A DNA stretch of 64,000 nucleotides, from contig CALCZU010000024.1 in assembly GCA_937903155.1 (NCBI GenBank), positions 1 to 64,000 of the forward strand, in the 5' to 3' direction. Positions 8,259 through 16,528 of the stretch are shown here, piece after piece. This stretch comes from an uncultured Bdellovibrionales bacterium. GTDB taxonomy: Bacteria; Bdellovibrionota; FAC87; UBA2466. The notes beneath the pieces are model-generated. The model saw nothing but the letters and a program-made list of their open reading frames with translations, did not search any database and had not been told where the DNA came from. The position numbers and the translations under genes are program-made. Positions within the stretch are counted from its first letter, which is position 1, and the number at the start of each line of letters is the position of its first letter.

Positions 8259-9587
8259 ATGATGGCTTATCGTCCGCTTCTTCGCAACCAGACTCATTAC
8301 ATTAGTCTTGCGTTTTGGATTGCGTTGACGTTAACCGCATGTAGTGGTTCCGCTCCACACTCTTCATTTCCTACCGTGCCTGTTCTCAAGGGGGACTGGG
8401 TTTCCTCTGGGGGCGAAAATTTAAAAAACTCTCAAAATCCGTGGTGGGTAAAAAACACGAAACAAGTTTTGTACTGTATCGACGTCGACCCAAATTTTTC
8501 AGCGACTCCACAAAAAATCTCGAAAATCGTTAATATTGCAATTGAGTATTGGAAGACCGAATTTGCGCGAAAACTTGTTTCTTTTGGAGAGCCTTACAAG
8601 AGTTATCGCACTGGAGATGAACTCAGTGACATGCTGACGCATTTCCGTCATCTCGCCGTACGAGTTCATCATCTGATACTGGATTTACAGAATCATGTCA
8701 GTATCGCGACTCAAGAGTTTACGGAGGTCCCCTGTTCCGGTGAAGAATCCTTACGTCTACAGTTTGGCGCTAGCACTTTGAATGAAATGCAAAAGAAATT
8801 TTTGGGGGATCCCTCGCGTTACGTTGGGATTACGGTTAGGACAGGCTACGATGAGGTCGAACTCCGAGGGAAGGGATTTATTTACATTGGGTCTGATAAA
8901 GCGACGGCAGATTCTGCGTCGAGTACAAAATTGGAAGGGGTATGGACGAATGATTCAGTGCTTACCCTCGCTGTCATCCATGAGCTGGGGCATGTTTTTG
9001 GAATCCCCCACGTGGAGAAGAAACGTTCCTTAATGAACTCAGAGTGGCTTGAACTTTTGACGGGGCCTGAGGCACATTCTTATGTTGAGAATCTCAATCT
9101 GAGCGAGTTCACTTCTTTCTTTTTGCCGCGAACGACCTGGAAAGTGTGCCCGAGTTCGATGGGGTTACAAAAATTCGTTCGGGCTGATTATTTCGACCTT
9201 CCGGCGGGCAAATGTATTGAATTTTATTTGGGTGCACTCAATCAAGAAATTCGAATTTATACTTACGATGAGACGGGCGGGGAACGGACGTATTTTGGAA
9301 GAGTCGATTCTTCAGAAATAGTTCACACGTTCTCAAATTTACGCGGAGTTGTATTAGTCTTAACTCCCAATCAGTCTGTGTTCCCGACGAGTTCAAAAAC
9401 TTCGGGAAATCGGCCACTCGAGCGTTTAAACGGCCCTTCGTTTGTCGAGGGGAATGGCGGAGGGCGCCTCGTCTTGAACGATGGAAAAATGAGATTTGTC
9501 CACCTCGCCGTGGGTCCCGATTACTTTGAGATTTCGGGTGAATGGAATCAAAAATATCAACCGCTTGTTTCTTTTAAACGCGAATAA
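8259..9587 (+). CDS. Matrixin-type zinc metalloprotease lipoprotein
   Basis: The signal sequence ends in the lipobox LTAC (MMAYRPLL... to about residue 28), so this is likely a lipoprotein. The metzincin motif HELGHVFGIPH gives ligands H241, H245 and H251 with catalytic E242, and SLMNS supplies the Met-turn. About 175 residues follow, including a beta-rich region that may be a C-terminal substrate or carbohydrate-binding domain. An AAGGGG ribosome site precedes two adjacent ATG codons (8259 and 8262). It shares the divergent control region with the TIGR02147 gene and lies 20 bases upstream of the GyrI-like gene, probably in one operon. It is distinct from the metzincin at 3823, which uses Asp at the third ligand. 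Confidence 0.88.
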   Translation: MMAYRPLLRNQTHYISLAFWIALTLTACSGSAPHSSFPTVPVLKGDWVSSGGENLKNSQNPWWVKNTKQVLYCIDVDPNFSATPQKISKIVNIAIEYWKTEFARKLVSFGEPYKSYRTGDELSDMLTHFRHLAVRVHHLILDLQNHVSIATQEFTEVPCSGEESLRLQFGASTLNEMQKKFLGDPSRYVGITVRTGYDEVELRGKGFIYIGSDKATADSASSTKLEGVWTNDSVLTLAVIHELGHVFGIPHVEKKRSLMNSEWLELLTGPEAHSYVENLNLSEFTSFFLPRTTWKVCPSSMGLQKFVRADYFDLPAGKCIEFYLGALNQEIRIYTYDETGGERTYFGRVDSSEIVHTFSNLRGVVLVLTPNQSVFPTSSKTSGNRPLERLNGPSFVEGNGGGRLVLNDGKMRFVHLAVGPDYFEISGEWNQKYQPLVSFKRE

Positions 9588-9607
9588 CACACTCAATAGG
9601 GGGAAAA

Positions 9608-10186
9608 ATGGGAAAAATATCAATTCTAGGGCTTATCTTTTTTGCGGCTGTTTCGGCAGTTGCTCAGGAATACAAAGCAGAAAAAATGTTCGTCTTTGCG
9701 GTTCCGACGCTTTCGGTAGCTACTCAGGTGAAGAATCCAATCGAGATTCAAGATAAGCTAGTCGAGATGTATCAAAAAGTTTCGAGTTTCATGGCAAGTC
9801 GCAAAATCAAACAAATTGCTTCTGGCTTCGCGCAGTTTACTCGGTACGAACCGGGCGTCGCGATCGAATTCGAAGCGGGCTTTCCCACACAATATGAAGA
9901 ACAGGGCGAAGGTGAAATCATAGGAGGCTATTTCCCCGGCAGTACCAATTTTGAAACGCTCAAAGACGAGAACAGCGTCGTCTACGCTATCCACCGCGGT
10001 CCTTACAATAAGGTGCGCTCTGCCCATTCGGCCATTCAGGATTACATCAAAGAGCACAAAGAAACGCAGATTGGTGGCGCTTGGGAATTTTATGCTCCTA
10101 AGAAGGGTTACACATTCGAGCCCGGCGAAAAGCCAGGCGATCATCAGACAAATGTTCTTGTGATTGTAAAAGGCCTTCCCAAGTAG
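9608..10186 (+). CDS. Exported GyrI-like (effector-binding domain) protein
   Basis: A signal peptide (MGKISILGLIFFAAVSAVAQ, cleavage after AVA or AQ) precedes a GyrI-like/SHS2 effector-binding domain. The typical pattern is visible: GGYFPGSTNFETL, then AIHRGPYNKVRSAHSAIQDY, then GGAWEFYAP and a C-terminal TNVLVIVKGL strand. In the cytoplasm this domain binds small hydrophobic ligands in AraC/MerR regulators or inhibits gyrase; here it is freestanding and exported. The ribosome site AGGGGG is well placed. It lies 20 bases after the metalloprotease lipoprotein gene and is probably cotranscribed. A heme- or ligand-binding role in the periplasm is possible but unproven. Confidence 0.75.
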   Translation: MGKISILGLIFFAAVSAVAQEYKAEKMFVFAVPTLSVATQVKNPIEIQDKLVEMYQKVSSFMASRKIKQIASGFAQFTRYEPGVAIEFEAGFPTQYEEQGEGEIIGGYFPGSTNFETLKDENSVVYAIHRGPYNKVRSAHSAIQDYIKEHKETQIGGAWEFYAPKKGYTFEPGEKPGDHQTNVLVIVKGLPK

Positions 10187-10267
10187 ACTTTTTGCACTGC
10201 ATACTTTTGTCAAGACTTTCACCCTCAAAACTTCGAAACTGAGGTTTTGCGGTGCTATGAAAAATGC

Positions 10268-11149
10268 ATGCGGTTGGTCGGCATTTTTATCTTTCTCATC
10301 CCGGTATTTTTATTTTCTCAAGAGGATCGAATCCCGTGTGGTGGGAAATATGAAGACCTTGCGGAAGGACATTTTCCTCGAGTTAAATCGGCCGCTTTAA
10401 ATATCGAATATATCTCGGATGAAGTTTTTGCTGAGAAACACTCCGAAGCAGAGTTGAAGGAAGCGGATGCGCTTGTGGATGCGAGCTCTGAAACCGTTCT
10501 TCAAAGGCAGACCTTACTTTTCAAAGCAATGAACTATCACAAAAGGCTCGCTGACGAAAAACAGACGGTGTGGAATGGGGAACACCCCGATGAAACGGAC
10601 GCCAGGCCTCGCACCGTGCAAAACGAGCTACGAAGTGCTCTGAAGATAAGAGATACGCTTTTTAAAGCAAGTTCTCCTCTGGTGTCCTCCGCTGCGAAAA
10701 GAGTTCACAGTTCCTACCTAAGCCACGACGAAAAGAGTCAGGAAGCTTCTCTCATGCTCTTAGTCGCAATTGATCATTTCGACTACCTTCACGATGGTGA
10801 ATTTTCGGGCTATGCGATGACCGTTCTGTTTCAGAGTCTGATCGAGTCTCATATCAACAGTGCGCGCTTTGTCCACCCAGAAAAGGAGCTAGACCCTATT
10901 GATCCGATTGCAGAAGAACCCGGCCGTCTCGTCGAAATTCGTCAGGCAACGAAAGTTTTTAGAAAAGCCTTCAAAAAGCTGAGCCCTGATGAACAAGCCA
11001 TTTTATCGGCGAGCTACGGTTTAAAAGATGGCAGAATGCAGGGCCCTGAAGAAATCGGCGAGCGTTTAGGAATGACGAAAAAACAAGTGGAACGACTTGA
11101 ATATCGTGCGATCGATAAACTCTCTCGAGTTTTATGGAAATACCGCTAG
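10268..11149 (+). CDS. Sigma-70-like protein with N-terminal signal/anchor segment
   Basis: Residues 1-17 (MRLVGIFIFLIPVFLFS) are a strong signal or anchor segment. The rest resembles a divergent sigma-70. LMLLVAIDHFDYL and GEFSGYAMTVLFQSLIES align with region 2 (GLMKAVEKFDY, FSTYATWWIRQAI). The C-terminus (FKKLSPDEQAILSASYGLKD, then EEIGERLGMTKKQVERLEYR) matches the region 4 helix-turn-helix, which binds the -35 box. Region 3 is short or missing. A TTG at 10247 is an alternative start and does not remove the hydrophobic segment. Either this is a membrane-tethered sigma-like regulator or a sigma fold reused outside the cytoplasm. The combination is unusual. Confidence 0.7.
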   Translation: MRLVGIFIFLIPVFLFSQEDRIPCGGKYEDLAEGHFPRVKSAALNIEYISDEVFAEKHSEAELKEADALVDASSETVLQRQTLLFKAMNYHKRLADEKQTVWNGEHPDETDARPRTVQNELRSALKIRDTLFKASSPLVSSAAKRVHSSYLSHDEKSQEASLMLLVAIDHFDYLHDGEFSGYAMTVLFQSLIESHINSARFVHPEKELDPIDPIAEEPGRLVEIRQATKVFRKAFKKLSPDEQAILSASYGLKDGRMQGPEEIGERLGMTKKQVERLEYRAIDKLSRVLWKYR

Positions 11150-11156
11150 TCTTTTT

Positions 11157-11807
11157 CTAACACGCTTGTTTCCACTCTCGGTCAGACGTTCCTTTGTTTT
11201 TAAAGTCCTGCCATCGGAGTCCGGCTTCTTTCCAATCGAGGACATTCCAAATCGATTTTAAATAATCGGCGCGTTTATTTTGATGTTTTAAGTAATAAGC
11301 ATGTTCCCACAAGTCGACGACGAGCAGTGGGGTCATTCCACGCGCAATCGGGCTCTCGTGGTCTTTAGAAGTAAACTCTTGGAGTTTCCCTTTTTGATCG
11401 ACCGCTAACCAGGCCCAGCCACTTGCGAAATGCTTTTCGGCTTTTTCGTTAAAGCCTTCTTTAAAATTCTCGAGGCTGCCAAAAGTTTCATTAAAAACGG
11501 TGGCGAATTCGCCATCCGGTTTTGTTTGCGCTGTAGGGCTAAGGAGTGTCCAGAAAAGCGTATGATTTGCATGTCCTCCGCCGTTTTGTTCCACAGATTT
11601 TTTAAGATCGGCTGGAAGCTTATCTAAAGAAGCCAAGAGCTCGTCTACTGGCTTTTGCCAGTTTGGGTAATCTTTCAATGCGGTGTTCAGTTTTTCCACA
11701 TACGTTTTATGATGTCCATCGTGATGCACTTTCATCGTTTGCGCATCGATATGGGGCTCCAGAGCATCGTAAGGGTAAGGTAATTTGGGTAATTTATAAA
11801 AATTCAT
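11157..11807 (-). CDS. sodA: Superoxide dismutase, Fe/Mn family
   Basis: This full-length Fe/Mn superoxide dismutase converts superoxide to peroxide and oxygen. Metal ligands are H28 (VHHDGHH), H82 (GGGHANHTLFW), D165 and H169 (DLWEHAYYL). The GGGHANH motif is the form usual in Mn-type enzymes. The outer-sphere position that is Gln in many Mn-type enzymes is occupied by His (H150, in KDHESP), as in some iron or cambialistic members, so the metal cannot be assigned from sequence. There is no signal peptide, so it is cytoplasmic. It is convergent with the sigma-like gene, 7 bases away. The symbol is by family only. Confidence 0.95.
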   Translation of the reverse strand: MNFYKLPKLPYPYDALEPHIDAQTMKVHHDGHHKTYVEKLNTALKDYPNWQKPVDELLASLDKLPADLKKSVEQNGGGHANHTLFWTLLSPTAQTKPDGEFATVFNETFGSLENFKEGFNEKAEKHFASGWAWLAVDQKGKLQEFTSKDHESPIARGMTPLLVVDLWEHAYYLKHQNKRADYLKSIWNVLDWKEAGLRWQDFKNKGTSDREWKQAC

Positions 11808-11970
11808 AAAGCCTCCGTTTTCAGAGACTTTGCGAATGCAAGCTTCAGGCCCACTTTAACGAGCGTCAGGTTCGGGAGCGATCCACGGATGCGGTCGGGT
11901 TGATTAAATAAAGAGCGGGCGATGTTGTAAATGTGAGAATGCCAGAAAAGGCGCTATTCACGATGCAGGT

Positions 11971-12819
11971 TTATGGGAGCCGGATGACTAGGGCGGAACG
12001 ATCATCTTTATCTTCGATATGGCTTAAGAGCGTATAAAAAGTCTTTTTCATTTGTTCATCGGTTAATTTTTTCTGCGCGAGATTTTCTTGAGTTTCGACC
12101 AGTGCGTTTCGCAAGTGATGATTTGTTTTTGCGATGGAGAGAAAAGGAGCCTTGGGATCTGGGGTTGTTCCCGTCGGATCGTCAACGCCGTCTGTAACCA
12201 TCACGAGAATATCTCCGCTTTCGTACGGGATTTCTATTTCCATCTGGGAAGGCTTTTTGAGGCTTCCCACTCTTTCGAACAAATTTGCACTACTCAGACT
12301 GGGTGCTGCAACCGAATGGGATTCGATAATCCCCTTTTTGATGAGAAATACTGGGTTTTGCATTCCCGCAGAAGAAAGACGGATGGTTTTGGTTGTCGGG
12401 TTCACCATTGCCGCGTAAGCCGCGACCGAGGTGTCGTGGGGGCCAACTTTTTTCTCTGCTTGCTGGAGATATTGGAAAGGGCCGTCGAAGTGACCGGCGG
12501 GAAATGCCATCGCCTCTTTTAATTTTTTTGCTTTTGTCTCAACTTCGGTTCCATGACCAGACACATCGGCGAGAACGGCCACTAAAACTTTTTCGCCGTT
12601 TGTGTTTTCTGCGTTTGAGACGATCTCGAAATCTCCACCATGCTCCGCTTTTTTGTAGTTAAGCGAAAAGCTTCGCACGGCATTCGTTGAAACCCCCGTT
12701 TGAAGCCGAACCGAAAACTCTCGAAGCGTCGCCGGACAAGAAATATCACGTCCCATCATATTAAGACCCCAAAACCCAAATACCAACACCACCCAAAACA
12801 CGCATTTTTGGAATCCCAT
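11971..12819 (-). CDS. SpoIIE/PPM-type serine phosphatase with export signal or anchor
   Basis: I chose ATG 12819 because it opens a hydrophobic signal or anchor (CVFWVVLVFGFWGL). The frame continues upstream to 12948, but that stretch is Arg-rich and untypical. The domain shows SpoIIE/PP2C motifs: GGDFEIV (motif 1), VLADVSGHG (metal-binding Asp), SSAGMQNP, GDILVMVTDGVDD and DKDDRSALVIRL near the C-terminus. Such enzymes usually dephosphorylate anti-anti-sigma factors in the cytoplasm. Here the catalytic domain would lie in the periplasm unless the first segment fails to export. It has 282 residues and no sensor domain. It is followed by no obvious partner-switching gene. Confidence 0.8.
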   Translation of the reverse strand: MGFQKCVFWVVLVFGFWGLNMMGRDISCPATLREFSVRLQTGVSTNAVRSFSLNYKKAEHGGDFEIVSNAENTNGEKVLVAVLADVSGHGTEVETKAKKLKEAMAFPAGHFDGPFQYLQQAEKKVGPHDTSVAAYAAMVNPTTKTIRLSSAGMQNPVFLIKKGIIESHSVAAPSLSSANLFERVGSLKKPSQMEIEIPYESGDILVMVTDGVDDPTGTTPDPKAPFLSIAKTNHHLRNALVETQENLAQKKLTDEQMKKTFYTLLSHIEDKDDRSALVIRLP

Positions 12820-12957
12820 TTTCACACCCAATTTTAACACAAAGCGGGGACGGAGGTCGAGATGTCGACGAGACGACCCACCCTCAAACCTCCTCCGAGA
12901 AAAAAAAGATTTAAATTCGGACCGAAGAAGGCCGGAATCAGGCCTCACAAAAAACGC

Positions 12958-13725
12958 CTACCAAGCGATTTTAGGGAGCCGAAAACGACAGGGTTTGATG
13001 ATCGGAAGGTGCTGGTAAGCATAAACCTGTTGAGGCGTTTTGAAACGCATGACTCCTCGGGTCTCCCAGCCGAAGAAAATTTGAGGCTCCACGAACGTTA
13101 CGTTAATTTGATTAGCGAAGCGTCTGTCAAAATTAGCGTGGTCGGTTCCGGCGGATCCATCGGGCCGTTCGTCGCTACTTGCGTAAGCCGCATCACCCAC
13201 CATAAACGATCGTTTGCGGTCAATCACCGCAGCGCGTCCCCACTTCTGTTGAAAAGCCGATTCGAGCCTATCCGCCATCGTGGAATTTGGTTTATCTTCT
13301 GCTTCATTTTCCGAGAAATCGAAATAATGAATTTTTCCACCTTTTGATTCGAGTAATCGAATCGTTTCCTGCATAGACTCAGTCACTCGTGTCGGAGAGG
13401 TCAGTTTGACTACATTTTTTTGATTGGAAATGACCACGATAAAATATTTTTCCAGCGTCCATTCCAAAGTTTTTTCAGGCGCATTAGGAAGGATCATCAC
13501 TTCTCCCGGATGAAAAGGTGCGTATTCTTTGCCGGTGGAGATTCGAACGTTTCCATCCGCATCCAAAATGAGAGTGGGGATTGCGCCGCCTTGGTATTCA
13601 AAAGCAGGAGAAATCTGTCGGCGCTGTAGGACAGGTAAAGGATCTGCGGCGTAAGCCGAGAGTCCAACCACGAGTTCTAAGAGAACGATGATTCGAAAGC
13701 GATATTTTAGAATACGGTCCAGCAC
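12958..13725 (-). CDS. Exported polynucleotide 3'-phosphatase-like HAD protein (PNK3P family)
   Basis: The open frame reaches 13950 but would overlap the divergent gene at 13864. GTG 13725 gives a short basic n-region, a hydrophobic core and an AYA|AD cleavage site, so I chose it (255 residues). The domain matches PNK3P: nucleophile motif D55-A-D57-G-N, VISNQ (motif II), DKPNSTM (motif III) and VGDAAYASSDE followed by D (motif IV), ending in FANQINVTFVEPQIFFG, where PNK3P proteins have the PEEFF-like tail. The family removes 3'-phosphates from DNA ends. The usual Thr of DxDGT is Asn here. There is no kinase domain. Export makes a role on extracellular nucleic acid plausible. Confidence 0.75.
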   Translation of the reverse strand: MLDRILKYRFRIIVLLELVVGLSAYAADPLPVLQRRQISPAFEYQGGAIPTLILDADGNVRISTGKEYAPFHPGEVMILPNAPEKTLEWTLEKYFIVVISNQKNVVKLTSPTRVTESMQETIRLLESKGGKIHYFDFSENEAEDKPNSTMADRLESAFQQKWGRAAVIDRKRSFMVGDAAYASSDERPDGSAGTDHANFDRRFANQINVTFVEPQIFFGWETRGVMRFKTPQQVYAYQHLPIIKPCRFRLPKIAW

Positions 13726-13863
13726 GAGTTTTTTATTTGCAATATCCCAGCCGGAATTTCTAACAGTCGGAGGGCAGGATGGGTATCGTATTCTTCCGGT
13801 CGTCAGAACAAATTTTGGCTCTCGACACGCATTTTCTTTCCAATTCAGGTAAGGTAACTGCGA

Positions 13864-15276
13864 ATGCCGAATGGAGTTTTTTTGGAAACTAGAAAAGTAA
13901 AAGTTGCCGTGGCGGGAGGAACGGGTTTCGTCGGAATGGCGCTCATTCAAAAACTCGCGCTTCGTTATGATGTCGTCGGACTCGGGCGAAACTTGCCGAA
14001 AAAATCGATTGAGGGTGTCGAATGGAAGAAAACAGATTTTCTCTCATTAATTGACGCCGAAGAAGCGCTGAAAGACGTCGAGATTGCTTACTACTTAATT
14101 CACTCAATGATGCCTTCCGCCCGACTTTCTCAGGGAAGATTTCAGGATTTTGATCTCATTGCTGCAGATAATTTTGCAAGAAGCGCTCACAAGACCAAAG
14201 TGAAGCAAATTATTTATCTCGGCGGGCTTATCCCTGAAGACGATGAACTCTCAGATCATTTACAGAGCCGCTTGGAGGTGGAACATGCGCTGACGGCATA
14301 CGGGACGCCGGTTACGATTTTACGCGCCAGTATGGTAGTCGGTCCATCCGGATCGTCATTCGTCATTATGAAAAAACTCGTCGAGCGCTTGCCTGTGATG
14401 CTATGCCCTGAGTGGACGCGCAAGCAAACACAACCCATCGCTTTGAAAGATGTCGTGCAACTTCTCGCTTTTTGCGCGAATAACAAGGAGGTTTTCGGGG
14501 ATACGTTCGATATTGGGGGACCGGATGTCCTGACTTACGAAGAAATGATGCGGACCACGGCGCAAGCGATGGGAAAAAATCTTCGCATTTTTCATTTCTC
14601 GGGATTTACGATTGGTCTTTCCCGGCTCTGGGTTTCCCTCATTACGGGCGCTCCGAAGAGTCTTGTTCTCCCTCTGATTCAAAGTCTGCGTCACCGGATG
14701 GTCGCGCGCGAGAATCGACTCGTCGAAATGGCTGGGATCAAACCTTTGCGATTCGAAGTGTTTTTGAGGGAGACATTGGGAGCCGAAAAAAAATTAGGCA
14801 AAAACCAAAAACCGATCGCTTTTTTGGGAAATCGTAGAGGCGAAGAAATTCTGGACGTGAGTTCGATTCAGCGATTTGCGTTGCCTGGTTACTTGGACGC
14901 GACGTGGATCGCACAGGAATATCTGAAATGGCTTCCGAAACGTTTTATCTATTTTATCCGAGTTAAAAGTAACGCTGAAAGTTGCGCGTTTTTTCTCTGG
15001 CCTTTCCGGAAGCCGCTTTTAGTGCTGGTCTACTCGAAAGAGCGCAGCACGAAGAACCGTGCGCTCTTTTATGTAAAGGGCGGATTTTTGGCTCAGATAG
15101 AAGGACGAGGTCGACTCGAAATGCGGGAAGTTTTAAACCGCAGATTTCTTCTCATTTCACTTTTGGAATTTCGCCCGAAATTGCCTTGGTTTTTCTATAA
15201 AGCGACTCAAGCAAGGTTACACCTCTGGGTCATGAAATCGTTCGGCCGGTATCTGCGCCGCAGGCACGAAGTTTGA
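13864..15276 (+). CDS. NAD(P)-binding SDR-like oxidoreductase with DUF2867 C-terminus
   Basis: An atypical short-chain dehydrogenase (NmrA/YbjT type) starts with the nucleotide-binding GGTGFVG near residue 18. It continues with AYYLIHSM, IIYLGGLIP and RASMVVGPSGSS, which are usual for this family. The last 130 residues match DUF2867: RALFYVKGGFLAQIEGRGRL and LPWFFYKATQARLHLWVM. The domain order and length (470) are standard for the family, which is membrane-associated and of unsettled function. It is divergent from the PNK3P-like gene. Confidence 0.85.
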   Translation: MPNGVFLETRKVKVAVAGGTGFVGMALIQKLALRYDVVGLGRNLPKKSIEGVEWKKTDFLSLIDAEEALKDVEIAYYLIHSMMPSARLSQGRFQDFDLIAADNFARSAHKTKVKQIIYLGGLIPEDDELSDHLQSRLEVEHALTAYGTPVTILRASMVVGPSGSSFVIMKKLVERLPVMLCPEWTRKQTQPIALKDVVQLLAFCANNKEVFGDTFDIGGPDVLTYEEMMRTTAQAMGKNLRIFHFSGFTIGLSRLWVSLITGAPKSLVLPLIQSLRHRMVARENRLVEMAGIKPLRFEVFLRETLGAEKKLGKNQKPIAFLGNRRGEEILDVSSIQRFALPGYLDATWIAQEYLKWLPKRFIYFIRVKSNAESCAFFLWPFRKPLLVLVYSKERSTKNRALFYVKGGFLAQIEGRGRLEMREVLNRRFLLISLLEFRPKLPWFFYKATQARLHLWVMKSFGRYLRRRHEV

Positions 15277-15361
15277 GATTCGAGTAGGTTTACCACAAGA
15301 ATTTCCTTCCAAACTCGACATAGCAATTGAATTAAAAAACGCGTTACGGTAATTCTTCGGT

Positions 15362-16528
15362 ATGAATAAATGCATTGCGTTAATAGTTGGTTTGTTCCTT
15401 TCAATTTCTCTTTTCGCGGGTGAGTTGAGGATAAGCGTTCCGAAAGGCGCAACCGTCACCGCCGATGGAAATCCGATTAAGGTCGACCCTGAAACAGGCA
15501 AAGCCAATGCGAATTTTGATGACAGTGGACTCGATCCCAACGGGTCGTACGGCTTCGTCATCACCGTAAAATTGGGCGAGGTCGAAAAATCGCGCGCCGT
15601 AAAGATCAAAGTGGGCGGGATAGTTTCGGTTGATTTCACGAATGAATTTAAAGTGGCTAATGCTCAACCCGGTCTCACCCCTCGACTTTTAACTAAAAAA
15701 GAAGACGATGAAAAACTCAAAGGTATTTCAATTCCTGAGTCTTTAAAGTCGCTTGAACCCTTAGCCGATTTTTATTCGGACTATGTCGCTCATGCGGCAC
15801 CCATCGATCTCAAAGAGCTTCGCATTGAAGACGCTAAAACTAAACTGACGTGTTCTGTTTGGTCTATTGGCCAATCTAAGAAATTTGACGGCGAAGTCGT
15901 GCTGGATTCGACCAAATCTGGAAACGGACGAAATGTGACTTTAGTCGTTCAAGATTTTTTTAAGGATCTCAAAGGCGAATTCTTACTCGTTCTCAAAGAA
16001 GGTTTTTGGCGGGGAAAAAGCACCGAGAAAACCGGTACGACCTCTTTTGAAGTCAACGACTTCTTCCCGAAGCCTCCGGTCGTTCCGTCTTATCGAGGAC
16101 ATGACTACAGCATCTATGTCCAAGGTTTTTTGGGAGCAAGGCCCAAGCTTGAGAGCGACGACTACGTTTGCCTCTCGGCAAACTCTGACAATCCAGTCGA
16201 ATTTTTTCTCGAGGCCGGAACGAGCTATAACTTCACCGCGGATATCAAAAATACGTCTAAAGAAGTTGAAAGTTTGGACAGCGTGAGAAAAAACGGCTTC
16301 AACAGCGGTGCCCGATACACGCACGATAACACCGGCCATATTATTGACCATCAGCAATGGACGATCAGTAATCAAATGAATATCAGCTGGAGCGATGCTC
16401 GAAAAACAGCGTTTAATAAAATCTCTGGCACCAAGACCGCCGTTCCAAGCCATTGTTACAAAAAATCAGAGGATTCCGTTCAACTCATGAAATCGATATC
16501 GGTATGTACTTTTACTAAGGGGAAATAA
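15362..16528 (+). CDS. Secreted protein with TIGR03000-like N-terminal module
   Basis: The signal peptide is MNKCIALIVGLFLSISLFAG. Residues about 20-95 (LRISVPKGATVTADGNPI, then a Phe/Tyr-containing strand and NGSYGFVITVKLG) resemble the TIGR03000/PEGA-like beta module, in which short strands display a Val/Ala-rich surface. The remaining 290 residues are not recognised and contain paired cysteines. The stop overlaps the next ATG by 1 base (TAATG), so it is translationally coupled to the DUF1566-like gene and the two probably work together at the cell envelope. The module call is moderate. Confidence 0.7.
   Translation: MNKCIALIVGLFLSISLFAGELRISVPKGATVTADGNPIKVDPETGKANANFDDSGLDPNGSYGFVITVKLGEVEKSRAVKIKVGGIVSVDFTNEFKVANAQPGLTPRLLTKKEDDEKLKGISIPESLKSLEPLADFYSDYVAHAAPIDLKELRIEDAKTKLTCSVWSIGQSKKFDGEVVLDSTKSGNGRNVTLVVQDFFKDLKGEFLLVLKEGFWRGKSTEKTGTTSFEVNDFFPKPPVVPSYRGHDYSIYVQGFLGARPKLESDDYVCLSANSDNPVEFFLEAGTSYNFTADIKNTSKEVESLDSVRKNGFNSGARYTHDNTGHIIDHQQWTISNQMNISWSDARKTAFNKISGTKTAVPSHCYKKSEDSVQLMKSISVCTFTKGK

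Noticed and set aside
12862..13347. Plus-strand frame of 161 residues antisense to the PNK3P-like gene
   Set aside because: It lies opposite a gene with clear motifs, and its composition is that of a shadow frame.
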